Positions 1 to 8,165 are shown, counted from the stretch's first letter. The stretch: DNA of 61,937 bases from Prevotella sp. (GCA_017470055.1 JAFUFD010000006.1:1-61937); one strand, 5' to 3'. The notes: generated by a model from the sequence alone, not told the origin. Translations and numbers: made by a program.

Positions 1-15
1 GCTTTGAGACCTGAC

Positions 16-139
16 TGTCAACCGTCTTAGGACTAAGATTTTGGAGTGACAACCATCTTAGGAATAAAAACAAAAAGTGTAAACCGAAGCAGGAATAAAG
101 TAATAAACTGTCAACCAAAATCAGTACACTACACTCCTC
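16..139. repeat. Degenerate 31-bp tandem repeat, four units
   Basis: The octamer TGTCAACC or a close variant (TGACAACC, TGTAAACC) starts at 16, 47, 78 and 109, an exact 31-bp spacing. After it, units share a CTTAGGAATAA-like stretch that decays in units three and four. A unit of 31 bp is not a multiple of three, so this is unlikely to be a protein repeat. Related TGACAACC/TGTCAACC octamers recur at 264-271 and as a direct pair at 317-332. The block may extend left of the window. Confidence 0.7.
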
Positions 140-327
140 ACAAAAATTACCAGCCTCCTCACGAAATTGAGGAGGCTCCTCACAGAATTGAGGAGGCTCC
201 TCACAGAATTGAAAAGGCTCCTCACAAAATTGAGAAGCCCACTCACGTAGAACTGCAACCTTATGACAACCTTGACGACCTCAAAAAGGTTGCAAACGCA
301 GTGGTAATCGGTGTCTTGTCAACCTGA
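46..327 (+). CDS. Doubtful small ORF containing seven-residue repeats
   Basis: A 93-codon reading frame from a GTG start runs through both tandem-repeat blocks. Its centre reads PHEIEEA-PHRIEEA-PHRIEKA-PHKIEKP because the 21-bp repeat is a multiple of three, and the tail is LKKVANAVVIGVLST. I recognise no family. No promoter box or ribosome site is visible and the first third lies in a 31-bp repeat that cannot preserve frame. It may be a chance frame kept open by the repeat, or a decayed gene. Confidence 0.2.
   Translation: MTTILGIKTKSVNRSRNKVINCQPKSVHYTPHKNYQPPHEIEEAPHRIEEAPHRIEKAPHKIEKPTHVELQPYDNLDDLKKVANAVVIGVLST
136..246. repeat. 21-bp tandem repeat, five to six units
   Basis: The hexamer CCTCAC begins at 136, 157, 178, 199 and 220, and ACTCAC follows at 241, giving a strict 21-bp period. 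The typical unit is CCTCACAGAATTGAGGAGGCT. Within units CCTCCTC and GAGGAGG form 7-bp inverted repeats around an AT-rich loop, so the array can fold into successive small hairpins. In one frame it reads as a seven-residue repeat (PHRIEEA). There are no spacers, so it is not a CRISPR array. Confidence 0.8.
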
Positions 328-407
328 CAACCTTTTTCTTGAAAGAATAGATAATCTGTCACTTGGTGTATAGGCGAGGTAGTTACCTACCCCACCTAGA
401 ATATGTG

Positions 408-580
408 TTATTTGAGTTCCAATGACTGATATAGTTTGAACTATTCTGCAATAATAAGCGATTCCTTGTTGTCATCAGTCATCTTCGGATCAAAGCCGTA
501 TGCTTGCATAACGATATGGTCGTTCTGATTGTGGACATTACGCAATTCTTCCTATATTGATTTGTTTCTTATCCAGACTG
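408..580 (-). pseudogene. Relic: C-terminus of a large (type IIG/MmeI-like) DNA methyltransferase
   Basis: Read on the minus strand, the segment encodes EELRNVHNQNDHIVMQAYGF, then DPKMTDDNKESLIIAE, a TAG stop at 441-443, and FKLYQSLELK before TAA at 408-410. The pattern (leucine-rich lead, ND-x-x-VM-x-AYGF, then AELFKLYQ-L) is, from memory, the extreme C-terminus of long N6-adenine methyltransferase or type IIG proteins common in Bacteroidetes. A second in-frame TAG lies at 554-556, and no recognisable coding sequence continues upstream, where the HpaII-type endonuclease gene begins at 584. It is therefore a two-stop remnant, not a functional gene. The family call is by recognition only. Confidence 0.6.
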
Positions 581-583
581 AGT

Positions 584-1669
584 TTACTTCTTGAATCTAA
601 TCTGTAGGTTAAGTTTTATATACACATCACCATCTTCGCCTCGATAAAGTTTTCCAAAGTCATAGCGGCTACGGCTGGCTCTGTCAAAACGTGTATTGTT
701 ATAGAGATAATCTTCCACATCATTCTTATTGTAAAAATGGTAGCATACAATATCTCCATCGCCCTTCACAACAAGATAACCACCATTGGCATCGTAGTGT
801 CCGTTCCACTCTTTTGCGGATGTCATTCCGAGTGCAGTATCCAACAGGAGAACTTTTATCTTGTGTTCATAGAAAGCAACCACATTCTTGCCTGTAAAGC
901 CAAAAGGATTCTCCTCGGCAACGCTTTCAACAATGTCCTTTGTGGCGGTACTTGAATTAGGCATACTACCCAAGACTAGACAACGTGCAATCAGTTCAGG
1001 CATACACATATCAAGGAACAAAAGGTTGTTCTTGAATGTTTGATGAGCAATCTCATAATACTCCAGTTGATAGCCTTTATCCAGCAGGGCTTGCATACGT
1101 GGCAGGTGGTCTTCTATGCTGTTAATCTCCTCTATTTCATTATCGGTTATGTTGCCACCCACTACTTTGTAGGTGATATTGGTTGGCATTCCAGGATTAA
1201 GCAATGTCGAAGCACTACCTAGTTGGGACTTGATACTAAAACCCAGCAATGGAGTCATGTTGGTGCGCAAGTCGTGTATGACAATGTGAATATCCGCTTT
1301 GTCTTGCGATGGTGCCTTTATTTTGGAGCATCCAATCTGGCTCATGAAGCACTCCGCATCTGGCACTTCGAAAGCTCTCTGACTGCCCGCACTCTTAATA
1401 GAGTCAAGAAGTTTTGAGGATTCCTCCATAAACTTATCCATCGAAATGCATGCATATTCGTTGCCGTCCTCATCAATAACAACAACATTCTGTTCCTTGT
1501 TGGGCTTGTATTCATATTTCTTGCTCTCTTCTCGTATGATATTGAGGATGGGATAATACAAGTCAAGCTTGTTCAAGTCTGCATCACCTGCATGAACTTT
1601 ACCTTCGCCGAGCAGACGAAATAAGGCATAAAGTTCACTCCATTCTCCTTTGTTTCCTGTTATTGCCAT
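584..1669 (-). CDS. HpaII-family type II restriction endonuclease (predicted CCGG)
   Basis: Cuts unmodified DNA, predicted at CCGG by close similarity to R.HpaII. The 361-residue length matches the family (about 358). Recognisable conserved blocks are NKGEWSELY near residue 6, ADLNK near 30, IVIHDLRT-M-P-LGFSIKSQLGS at 129-152, and the C-terminal GYLVVK-DGDI-CYH-YNKN and IKLNLQIRF. Acidic residues D126/D133 followed by S-I-K at 145-147 are plausible PD-(D/E)xK catalytic positions, but that is inference. It starts 4 bp after the methyltransferase stop codon, so the two genes are one operon with the methylase first. This ordering lets methylation precede cutting when the system enters a new cell. 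Confidence 0.9.
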   Translation of the reverse strand: MAITGNKGEWSELYALFRLLGEGKVHAGDADLNKLDLYYPILNIIREESKKYEYKPNKEQNVVVIDEDGNEYACISMDKFMEESSKLLDSIKSAGSQRAFEVPDAECFMSQIGCSKIKAPSQDKADIHIVIHDLRTNMTPLLGFSIKSQLGSASTLLNPGMPTNITYKVVGGNITDNEIEEINSIEDHLPRMQALLDKGYQLEYYEIAHQTFKNNLLFLDMCMPELIARCLVLGSMPNSSTATKDIVESVAEENPFGFTGKNVVAFYEHKIKVLLLDTALGMTSAKEWNGHYDANGGYLVVKGDGDIVCYHFYNKNDVEDYLYNNTRFDRASRSRYDFGKLYRGEDGDVYIKLNLQIRFKK

Positions 1670-1673
1670 AGTC

Positions 1674-3014
1674 CTAAGCGCTTATAAGTCCTAACAATTT
1701 CAATTCTTTCTCTGCTGTTGCCTTAATAGCAGGTATTGCAACGCTGTTGCCAAACTGCTTATAAGCAGAGGCATCGGCTACTACAATTTTAAAGTTTTCA
1801 GGGAAACCTTGTAATCTTGCCCATTCACGTGGGGTCATTTTGCGAATACCTTCTCGATTGACCTCTCCCTTTATATTTGTAATAGGAGTGAAATTTGTTA
1901 AACGCTTATCGATTATTAAATTGCACTCTCTCCCCATACCACCAACAACAATAGCATTCGCTACACCATCAAGGTCAATTATCTTATATCCGAATCCGTG
2001 ACCTGCAGCCTCATGGCGTGCCTTGTGACGTATGAGTGTTTCCACATACACAGTTGAGAGATAGTATTTCACTGACACCTCATGCTCCTCCATGACATCA
2101 CGAAAGCGTGGGCGTTTGTCACCTATTGTCTGAGGCTCTGGATATTTAAACTTGTTGATGTCGATATGCAAGTCCTTGCGAAAACCAATGATATATACAC
2201 GTTCACGATGTTGGGGTACACCAAAGTCCATTGCATTGACGATTTGAGGTGGTACAACATCATAACCTGCATCGTCTAGATGTTCCAAGATTGTTTTAAT
2301 GGTCTGCCCTCCCTTATGAATCATCAGTCCTTTTACATTCTCCAAGAAGAATGCTTTGGGCTGCTTACGGCGCAGAATATCCTCGATCTCAAAGAACAAA
2401 GTTCCTCGTGTTTCATCCTCAAATCCAAGCCGTTTGCCAGCAAGGGAAAATGCTTGACAAGGAAAACCGCCACAAAGAATATCAAATTCATCAGGGATAT
2501 AACTTTTAGTCACTTCCTTTGTGATGTCACCAAAAGGCATATCACCATAATTTGCAAAATAAGTACGTTGTGCTTGGGCATCAAATTCCGAAGAATAGAC
2601 ACACTTACCACCCAATTCTTGCATGGCAATACGAAATCCACCTATACCAGCAAACAAATCAATGAAGGTGAATGTAGGATTTTTAGGTGCTGGGAATGGG
2701 ACTTTGAAGAAGTCGGCAAATAAGTCACATTCTTGTGGGCTATCTGCTGCTTTCGTCACAATTTCTTCGCTGACATTGTCCCACATCGGATTCTTCTTGT
2801 CTTGTTGACGTTTGTATTCCATGAAGTCACGAATAGCCTCCAAAATTTCATATCGCCTTTCGCCAGACGCTATATCGTGTTTGCCCTCAAGATTATGCAG
2901 ATAATGACTCAATATGGCAATCTGCATCTCATAGGATTCAGAACCATATATCTTTAATCCATCCTCTGTAACCTCTTCTGGTATTTTAGAAAGTTTGATA
3001 TCTTTTATAGCCAT
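1674..3014 (-). CDS. HpaII-type DNA (cytosine-5) methyltransferase with extra N-terminal domain
   Basis: Protects CCGG sites from the adjacent endonuclease by 5-methylcytosine formation. SAM-binding motif I (FIDLFAGIGGF) lies at 117-127, the catalytic Pro-Cys of GGFPCQAFS at 185-186, ENVKGL at 225-230, the QHRERVYIIGF block follows, and the end carries REGIRKMTPREWARLQGFP and QFGNSVAIPAI. The target-recognition and C-terminal part resembles M.HpaII closely, which is the basis for the specificity call. It has 446 residues where M.HpaII has about 358. The excess is a charged, mostly helical N-terminal segment of about 80 residues before motif I that I do not recognise. It is the second gene of a three-gene operon. 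Confidence 0.92.
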   Translation of the reverse strand: MAIKDIKLSKIPEEVTEDGLKIYGSESYEMQIAILSHYLHNLEGKHDIASGERRYEILEAIRDFMEYKRQQDKKNPMWDNVSEEIVTKAADSPQECDLFADFFKVPFPAPKNPTFTFIDLFAGIGGFRIAMQELGGKCVYSSEFDAQAQRTYFANYGDMPFGDITKEVTKSYIPDEFDILCGGFPCQAFSLAGKRLGFEDETRGTLFFEIEDILRRKQPKAFFLENVKGLMIHKGGQTIKTILEHLDDAGYDVVPPQIVNAMDFGVPQHRERVYIIGFRKDLHIDINKFKYPEPQTIGDKRPRFRDVMEEHEVSVKYYLSTVYVETLIRHKARHEAAGHGFGYKIIDLDGVANAIVVGGMGRECNLIIDKRLTNFTPITNIKGEVNREGIRKMTPREWARLQGFPENFKIVVADASAYKQFGNSVAIPAIKATAEKELKLLGLISA

Positions 3015-3021
3015 GCTTTGC

Positions 3022-3219
3022 TTACACTTTTATATAGCTTGACATTCGCTGTTCTATTTCAAAGCAGCCTCCATTTGCTTTGCCAATTCCAGATTCCTCC
3101 TCATATAATTTGCAAAGTCTTTGGAGTTCATTGGAGATTTCTTGGATTCTTCGATTTTCTTCATCGTACGCTCCATTGCCTCCTTGTGAAACTGATTCAA
3201 ATATGTCATTGCTCATCAT
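3022..3219 (-). CDS. Small helical protein leading the restriction-modification operon
   Basis: A 65-codon frame with two consecutive ATG codons (3217-3219, 3214-3216) sits between a strong promoter box at 3236-3244 and the methyltransferase start, 7 bp after its own stop. The product is hydrophilic, with a helix rich in E, R, I and L (roughly residues 20-45) and no membrane segment. I see no helix-turn-helix, so it is not an obvious C-protein controller. Its place in the operon suggests a role in control or assembly of the restriction-modification system, but the function is unknown. Confidence 0.6.
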   Translation of the reverse strand: MMSNDIFESVSQGGNGAYDEENRRIQEISNELQRLCKLYEEESGIGKANGGCFEIEQRMSSYIKV

Positions 3220-3235
3220 TTGTTATGATTTATAT

Positions 3236-3244
3236 GCAAAGATA
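3236..3244 (-). promoter_or_regulatory. Promoter -7 box for the restriction-modification operon
   Basis: The minus strand reads TATCTTTGC, a perfect Bacteroidetes TAnnTTTG box. Transcription should start around 3231, about 12 nt before the small leader ORF. Confidence 0.75.
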
Positions 3245-3284
3245 CAAATATTTTTGTAATCAACAAGGATTATAGGGAAAAGTT

Positions 3285-3410
3285 TTATTGAAACAAATCC
3301 CCTTCCACCCTGTTGTCATGAGAGGTTTCATTACTTAGGGCATCCACATACCCCATGAAGAGATCAACACACGCTACGATGATAGCACTGATAAAAAATA
3401 AACTAATCAT
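3285..3410 (-). CDS. Putative 41-residue membrane peptide
   Basis: From the ATG at 3408-3410 the frame begins MISLFFISAIIVACVDLFMGYV, a single hydrophobic segment of about 20 residues, followed by a polar tail ending in DLFQ. A TATCTTTGC promoter box at 3438-3446 would give a leader of about 23 nt, which supports expression. The reading frame can be extended upstream to 3482 but that would run back through the promoter and palindrome. No family recognised. Confidence 0.45.
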   Translation of the reverse strand: MISLFFISAIIVACVDLFMGYVDALSNETSHDNRVEGDLFQ

Positions 3411-3437
3411 ATTGCATTCTTTTTTAATGTTTCTGGT

Positions 3438-3446
3438 GCAAAGATA
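3438..3446 (-). promoter_or_regulatory. Promoter -7 box upstream of the 41-codon membrane ORF
   Basis: The minus strand reads TATCTTTGC. It lies immediately downstream of the 31-nt palindrome at 3450-3480, which would cover the spacer and -33 region. Confidence 0.6.
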
Positions 3447-3449
3447 AAA

Positions 3450-3480
3450 GTCAGGTGTCCCAAAGCGTGGGACACCTGAC
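3450..3480. terminator. Perfect 13-bp hairpin, terminator or operator
   Basis: GTCAGGTGTCCCA, a 5-nt loop, then TGGGACACCTGAC. It lies 49 bp after the stop of the SGNH hydrolase gene, so it could end that transcript. It also abuts a promoter box at 3438-3446, so it could instead or also be a protein-binding palindrome. The run after the stem on the minus strand is only TTTTAT, a modest terminator tail. Confidence 0.65.
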
Positions 3481-3528
3481 AAGTATTTTAGTTAAAGAAT
3501 GCTAATAGGGTATGTGATGCCGTTGTGT

Positions 3529-4359
3529 CTATTCCTTAAACTCAACATCATGATGGTATTTCGCCAACACAGGAATCTCTTGGACGAGAGCGGCTGCCAA
3601 CCTGCCTGCCACAACATGCGCACCATACTGATTATAATGGGTGTTGTCCTGACGACCATCAGGTAAGGCAGGGTGCTCACCAGGCTTGTACCACATGTGT
3701 AGTTTCTTAGAGCCCTCAACACCCAGCGACTGCTCGAGGTCATGGGTAATCTTAGTCGCATCCACGAAATGGACATTCATTCGCTGGGCGACATCACGAG
3801 GAGCCACGGCATAGAGTTTGTGGGTGTCGATCAGAGAATCACCCTCCACGACCTTTGCCGCATCAGCGAAGGTCGTATTACGAAGCGACTCGTCATCTGC
3901 GGTATGCATCGGCTTTTGGGCGAAGTTACGGCGTACCACGGGATTCATGATGATGGGGATACCACCCTTCTCCCGAGTCTCACGAACATATTTCGCCAAC
4001 GTGTAATCGAAAGTTGAGCCTGGGTCGGTATGACGGTCGAGGCCTGGCTTCTCGTCATTATGTCCGAACTGGATAATCACATAGTCGCCTGGCTTCATGA
4101 GTGAGAGGACTTTATTCCATCGTCCCTCATTGATGAAGGAAATAGAGGAACGTCCGTTCACTGCATGATTGTCGACCCGCACATATGCAGAGTCAAAGAA
4201 ACATTGGAGCGCCATGCCCCACCCTCTCTCTGGCGAGCCTTTCGACAGGTCTTTCTTTGCCGCCGTAGAGTCGCCGATGATGAAAATCGTGGTCACGTGA
4301 TCTCTTGTGAAAGAGGTCAGCATAACAAGTGCGACGAAGAGAAAGAGAATTTTCCTCAT
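3529..4359 (-). CDS. Secreted SGNH/GDSL esterase, rhamnogalacturonan acetylesterase-like
   Basis: Predicted to remove acetyl groups from pectic or other plant polysaccharides in the periplasm. A short signal peptide covers about residues 1-18. The four SGNH blocks are all present: GDSTAA (nucleophile Ser) near 33, NGRSS near 68, QFGHND near 98, and the catalytic Asp-His of DNTHYN near 245. Length 276 fits the family. Its ATG overlaps the hisS stop by 4 bp, so it is the last gene of a regulator-purA-hisS operon. That is an odd home for a polysaccharide esterase. The precise substrate is not evident. Confidence 0.85.
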   Translation of the reverse strand: MRKILFLFVALVMLTSFTRDHVTTIFIIGDSTAAKKDLSKGSPERGWGMALQCFFDSAYVRVDNHAVNGRSSISFINEGRWNKVLSLMKPGDYVIIQFGHNDEKPGLDRHTDPGSTFDYTLAKYVRETREKGGIPIIMNPVVRRNFAQKPMHTADDESLRNTTFADAAKVVEGDSLIDTHKLYAVAPRDVAQRMNVHFVDATKITHDLEQSLGVEGSKKLHMWYKPGEHPALPDGRQDNTHYNQYGAHVVAGRLAAALVQEIPVLAKYHHDVEFKE

Positions 4360-5714
4360 AACCGACTTATTAGTTCATCAGGTGTCAGCAGTTGCTGCTC
4401 ACCAGTCTCCATATTCTTCAAGGTAATCTTACCCTCATTCATCTCGTTCTCACCAGCAAGAGCCACAAACGGAATCTGCTTCGCATTGGCATAACTCATC
4501 TGCTTTTTCATCTTGGCAGCATCAGGATAGATCTCCGCACGGAAGCCTTTCTCGCGTACCTTATATATAATAGGTAGGCAATAGGCTGTCTCTTGCTCGC
4601 CAAAATTGATGAATAGAATCTGAGTAGCATTCATGGAGTCTTTGGGATATAGATCGAGCGTGTTCAGCACATCGTAGATACGGTCGGCGCCAAAGGAGAT
4701 ACCCACGCCACTCAAACCTGGCATGCCAAAGATACCTGTCAGGTTGTCGTAGCGACCACCGCCTGTGATACTGCCCATCTCCACATCCAACGCCTTCACC
4801 TCGAAGATAGCACCAGTATAATAGTTCAGTCCACGAGCCAAGGTAAGGTCAAGTTGTATCTCGTTCTTAAGACCGACTGTCGCCAATGTGTTAAGGATAT
4901 AGCGAGTTTCCTCCACGCCTTTCAGTCCTGTCTCACTATCCTTCAGCACCTCGGCAATCGTCTGCAGTTTCTCCTCATTCGTACCACTCAGGGAAATGAT
5001 TGGTTGCAGTCGAGCGATAGCCTCCTCGCTGATGCCGTCAGCACGGAGTTCCTCATTGACATTGTCAATACCTATCTTGTCCAGTTTGTCGATAGCAACG
5101 GTAATATCCACGATCTTATCCGCCTCACCGATGACCTCCGCAATACCCGTCAGTATCTTGCGGTTATTAATCTTAATCTGAACACGAATGCCAAAGCGAG
5201 TGAATACAGTATCCACAATCTGCATCAACTCCACCTCGTTGAGCAAGGAGTCGGAGCCTACGACATCGGCATCACACTGATAGAACTCACGGTAGCGTCC
5301 CTTCTGAGGACGGTCAGCGCGCCACACAGGTTGTATCTGGTAACGCTTGAAAGGCAGTTGCAGTTCCTCACGATGCATCACCACATAGCGGGCAAAAGGG
5401 ACGGTGAGGTCATAACGCAATCCCTTCTCGCACAATTTGGCGGCGAGATGCAGGGCGTTCCGCTCCTGCAGTTCCTGTTCTGTGACCTTGCCCATAAAGT
5501 CTCCGCTATTCAGGACTTTGAAAAGCAGTTTGTCACCCTCTTCTCCATACTTGCCCATCAGTGTCTGCAGGGTCTCCATAGCAGGTGTCTCTATCTGCTG
5601 AAAGCCATAGAGCGCATAGACCTCACGGATGGTGTTGAAGATATAGTTGCGCTTCGCCATCTCGACAGGTCCGAAATCGCGAGTGCCTTTAGGTATACTT
5701 GGTTTCTGTGCCAT
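4356..5714 (-). CDS. hisS: Histidyl-tRNA synthetase
   Basis: Charges tRNA-His in the cytoplasm. This is a class II synthetase of 452 residues. Motif 2 is seen in [17 protein letters not shown] near residue 128, the histidine-binding block appears as [15 protein letters not shown] near 310, and the N-terminus carries PKGTRDFGP. The C-terminal anticodon-binding domain follows ([10 protein letters not shown] onward). The ATG directly follows the purA stop codon, and the SGNH gene overlaps its end by 4 bp. Confidence 0.97.
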   Translation of the reverse strand: MAQKPSIPKGTRDFGPVEMAKRNYIFNTIREVYALYGFQQIETPAMETLQTLMGKYGEEGDKLLFKVLNSGDFMGKVTEQELQERNALHLAAKLCEKGLRYDLTVPFARYVVMHREELQLPFKRYQIQPVWRADRPQKGRYREFYQCDADVVGSDSLLNEVELMQIVDTVFTRFGIRVQIKINNRKILTGIAEVIGEADKIVDITVAIDKLDKIGIDNVNEELRADGISEEAIARLQPIISLSGTNEEKLQTIAEVLKDSETGLKGVEETRYILNTLATVGLKNEIQLDLTLARGLNYYTGAIFEVKALDVEMGSITGGGRYDNLTGIFGMPGLSGVGISFGADRIYDVLNTLDLYPKDSMNATQILFINFGEQETAYCLPIIYKVREKGFRAEIYPDAAKMKKQMSYANAKQIPFVALAGENEMNEGKITLKNMETGEQQLLTPDELISRL

Positions 5715-6986
5715 TTATTTTCTTACGATAGTTTGTGCTCGGTCTGGACCGATAGAGATAATCTTGATAGGAGTCTCTAAGAAATCCTCTAAGAACTTGA
5801 TATAATCCTTAAATGTCTGTGGGAACTGTTCCTCACTGGTAAACGACGTCATATCCGTCTTCCATCCAGGAAGTTCCTGATACACAGGCTCAATACCCTC
5901 TTCAATATTATAGGGGAAATAGTCAATTTGAGTGCCATTTTGTTTGTAGGCAACACATGCTTTGATAGTATCGAAGTCATCCAAGACATCGCTCTTCATC
6001 ATGATCAACTGGGTGACTCCATTCACCATGATAGAGTATCTCAAGGCAATAAGGTCAATCCATCCGCAACGACGCTCACGACCAGTCACAGCACCATACT
6101 CATGACCTAAGTCACGGATACGCTTGCCCGTCTCGTCAAAGAGTTCGGTGGGGAATGGTCCTGCTCCAACACGAGTGCAGTAAGCCTTCATGATGCCATA
6201 CACATCACCAATCTTATTAGGACCAATACCCAGACCAGTGCAAGCACCAGCACAGATCGTATTAGAGGATGTGACAAAAGGATAGGAGCCAAAGTCGATG
6301 TCGAGCATCGTTCCCTGTGCGCCCTCGCACAAAACGCTCTTGCCACTCTTCAACAGGTTGTTGATCTCGTGCTCAGAGTCGACGATAGGAAACTGGCGGA
6401 GATAGTCGATACCCTCCAGCCATTTCTTCTCGACCTCCGTGATATCATAGTCAAAGTTCAGCGACTTCAAGATAGACTCATGACGTGCTTTTGCCTTGGC
6501 ATACTTCTCTTCAAAATGATCAAGGATATCACCGACTCGCAAGCCATTACGTGACACCTTATCAGTATAGGTCGGACCAATACCTTTTCCCGTCGTGCCT
6601 ACCTTGTTCTTTCCCTTTTGAGCCTCATAGGCTGCGTCCAGCACACGATGGGTGGGCATGATGAGATGGGCTTTCTTGGAAATATGTAGTCTGCCTTTCA
6701 ATTCATGCCCACTTGCCTCCAGTGCCTTAGCCTCCTCCATAAACAAGTCTGGAGCCAAGACGACACCATTACCAATAATATTGACCTTACCGCCTTGGAA
6801 AATACCAGAGGGAATGCTGCGAAGCACATACTTCTGTCCCTCAAACTCCAAAGTATGACCTGCATTAGGACCACCCTGAAAACGTGCCACAACATCATAT
6901 TGTGGGGTTAACACGTCAACCACCTTGCCTTTTCCCTCATCGCCCCACTGCAGACCGAGCAGGACATCAACTTTACCTTGATTCAT
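5715..6986 (-). CDS. purA: Adenylosuccinate synthetase
   Basis: Joins IMP and aspartate using GTP, the first committed step to AMP. The 423-residue protein has the GLQWGDEGKGK P-loop at 11-21, NAGHT near 41, GTTGKGIGPTYTDK near 127, and the C-terminal ISIGPDRAQTI. Its start overlaps the end of the Fur-family gene by 14 bp, which implies a shared transcript. Its product pathway also receives AICAR from the his genes near 17-19 kb. Confidence 0.97.
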   Translation of the reverse strand: MNQGKVDVLLGLQWGDEGKGKVVDVLTPQYDVVARFQGGPNAGHTLEFEGQKYVLRSIPSGIFQGGKVNIIGNGVVLAPDLFMEEAKALEASGHELKGRLHISKKAHLIMPTHRVLDAAYEAQKGKNKVGTTGKGIGPTYTDKVSRNGLRVGDILDHFEEKYAKAKARHESILKSLNFDYDITEVEKKWLEGIDYLRQFPIVDSEHEINNLLKSGKSVLCEGAQGTMLDIDFGSYPFVTSSNTICAGACTGLGIGPNKIGDVYGIMKAYCTRVGAGPFPTELFDETGKRIRDLGHEYGAVTGRERRCGWIDLIALRYSIMVNGVTQLIMMKSDVLDDFDTIKACVAYKQNGTQIDYFPYNIEEGIEPVYQELPGWKTDMTSFTSEEQFPQTFKDYIKFLEDFLETPIKIISIGPDRAQTIVRK

Positions 6987-7479
6987 CTTTTTGCTTATTT
7001 AAATTTTGATTGCTTTTCTTTGTTTTTGTTCGCGTGATCTTCGCCTGACAGGTACTACATATTCCATAAATATATAGGGAATAGCCGTCTTTACGGAACC
7101 GCTTCAGATGCATGTTACTGATAGTCTCCGATATCTGAGGCGACTTGATTTCCGTCACCTTCCCACAGACCGTACATATCTGGTGGCTGTGGCTGTTGTT
7201 GTCGTAACATGCCTCGTACTTCGTCTGTCCTTGAAAACGATGACGAATGACTAAGCGTAACTCCATAAACAACTTCAGCGTGTTATAAAGTGTGGCACGG
7301 CTAACAGGGAATCTGTTCTCCTCTGCCAGTTTCTCACTCAGTTCCTCGAGAGTGAAGTGTCTGTTGATATCGTAGACAGCATCCAGAATCGCATACCGTT
7401 CTGGCGTCTTTCGGCGATTGTTCACTTCCAGATAATTGTTCAGAATCTGTCTGACAGTTGCCCTTACACTTTCTTTCAT
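6973..7479 (-). CDS. Fur-family metal or peroxide-responsive repressor
   Basis: A 168-residue transcription factor. The winged helix includes HFTLEELSEKLAEENRFPVSRATLYNTLKLF, with the recognition helix at SRATLYNTL. Zinc-site cysteines are present as CTVCGK (about 112-115) and CSTC (about 148-151). The C-terminus is a lysine-rich tail. I cannot tell Fur, PerR or Zur apart from sequence alone. It leads the purA-hisS-SGNH operon and overlaps purA by 14 bp, with a promoter box at 7505-7512. Confidence 0.85.
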   Translation of the reverse strand: MKESVRATVRQILNNYLEVNNRRKTPERYAILDAVYDINRHFTLEELSEKLAEENRFPVSRATLYNTLKLFMELRLVIRHRFQGQTKYEACYDNNSHSHQICTVCGKVTEIKSPQISETISNMHLKRFRKDGYSLYIYGICSTCQAKITRTKTKKSNQNLNKQKDESR

Positions 7480-7504
7480 GTAACCATTAATACCTAAAAC
7501 CGCA

Positions 7505-7512
7505 CAAAATTA
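7505..7512 (-). promoter_or_regulatory. Promoter -7 box of the fur-like/purA/hisS operon
   Basis: The minus strand reads TAATTTTG, with a predicted start near 7499 and a leader of about 20 nt to the ATG at 7479. Confidence 0.65.
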
Positions 7513-7544
7513 CAATAATTTCTTTAGAATAAGGCATTAATTAT

Positions 7545-8165
7545 TTAAAAAAGTTCTAAATTAAGACTTTTAAGCGCACTTTTCGCCATTCGCTCATACA
7601 CAAGTCCCAATTCTGAAAACCTAATAACACTTTGCATAGCCGCTTTTCGTACCATTAAAGACGGACTCTGAAGGGCAGCCAAAGCCTGGTCAAGGAATTC
7701 GTTGATTCCCCGCGCGTTAGGTTCTTGACGGTTCATAAACAAGCGAGTCAGAATATGGAATCCACACAACTGGTAGAGTTCTTTGCCTGAAGCCATCCAT
7801 TGATACGCTTTCTCTGGAGCAAACGGGAGATACTGATATAGATTGAAGGCAGCCTGCTCGGCTATTTCCTGAGAGACAGTCTGCTCCATCCAGATATCCA
7901 CCACTTCTAGCAACATTCTCTCTGCTGGCATTATCATCGTTGCAAGAATCTTACATTCTCTTACGTCCGTCTTCCATAATTCAATCGCCAGGTCGTAGTC
8001 TTTACCTATCTCCTCGGCCTTCTCTCTTAGCATCGGAATGGAAGCCCCCCAGTTCAGTTTATACTCAACGCCCTTATCACGCATCGACTGCGCCGTCTGC
8101 CCGTCCATCAACTGACGGAACGACTGTTTGATCTCTTTGACTCTGTCTTGTATCTGATTACTCAT
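7545..8165 (-). CDS. AlkD-like DNA alkylation repair (HEAT-repeat) protein
   Basis: A 206-residue all-helical protein with the AlkD-family look: GVEYKLNWGASIPMLREKAEEIGKDYDLAIELW near residue 30, then helical repeats with WxTDxRExxILAxMI. AlkD enzymes excise cationic alkylated bases, but many Bacteroidetes paralogues are uncharacterised, so the activity is inferred. Its start overlaps the end of the dipeptidyl peptidase III gene by 4 bp, indicating one transcript. Confidence 0.8.
   Translation of the reverse strand: MSNQIQDRVKEIKQSFRQLMDGQTAQSMRDKGVEYKLNWGASIPMLREKAEEIGKDYDLAIELWKTDVRECKILATMIMPAERMLLEVVDIWMEQTVSQEIAEQAAFNLYQYLPFAPEKAYQWMASGKELYQLCGFHILTRLFMNRQEPNARGINEFLDQALAALQSPSLMVRKAAMQSVIRFSELGLVYERMAKSALKSLNLELF

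Noticed and set aside
136-246. Possible CRISPR array
   Set aside because: The 21-bp units are contiguous and have no unique spacers, and no cas genes are present.
584-3014. Depletion of CCGG in the window as a sign of long residence of the HpaII system
   Set aside because: CCGG occurs in several genes (for example near 11655 and 22280), so no strong depletion is visible. A proper count against expectation was not done.
4854-5780. 308-codon open frame opposite hisS
   Set aside because: It is antisense to a highly conserved synthetase, with no promoter or family resemblance.
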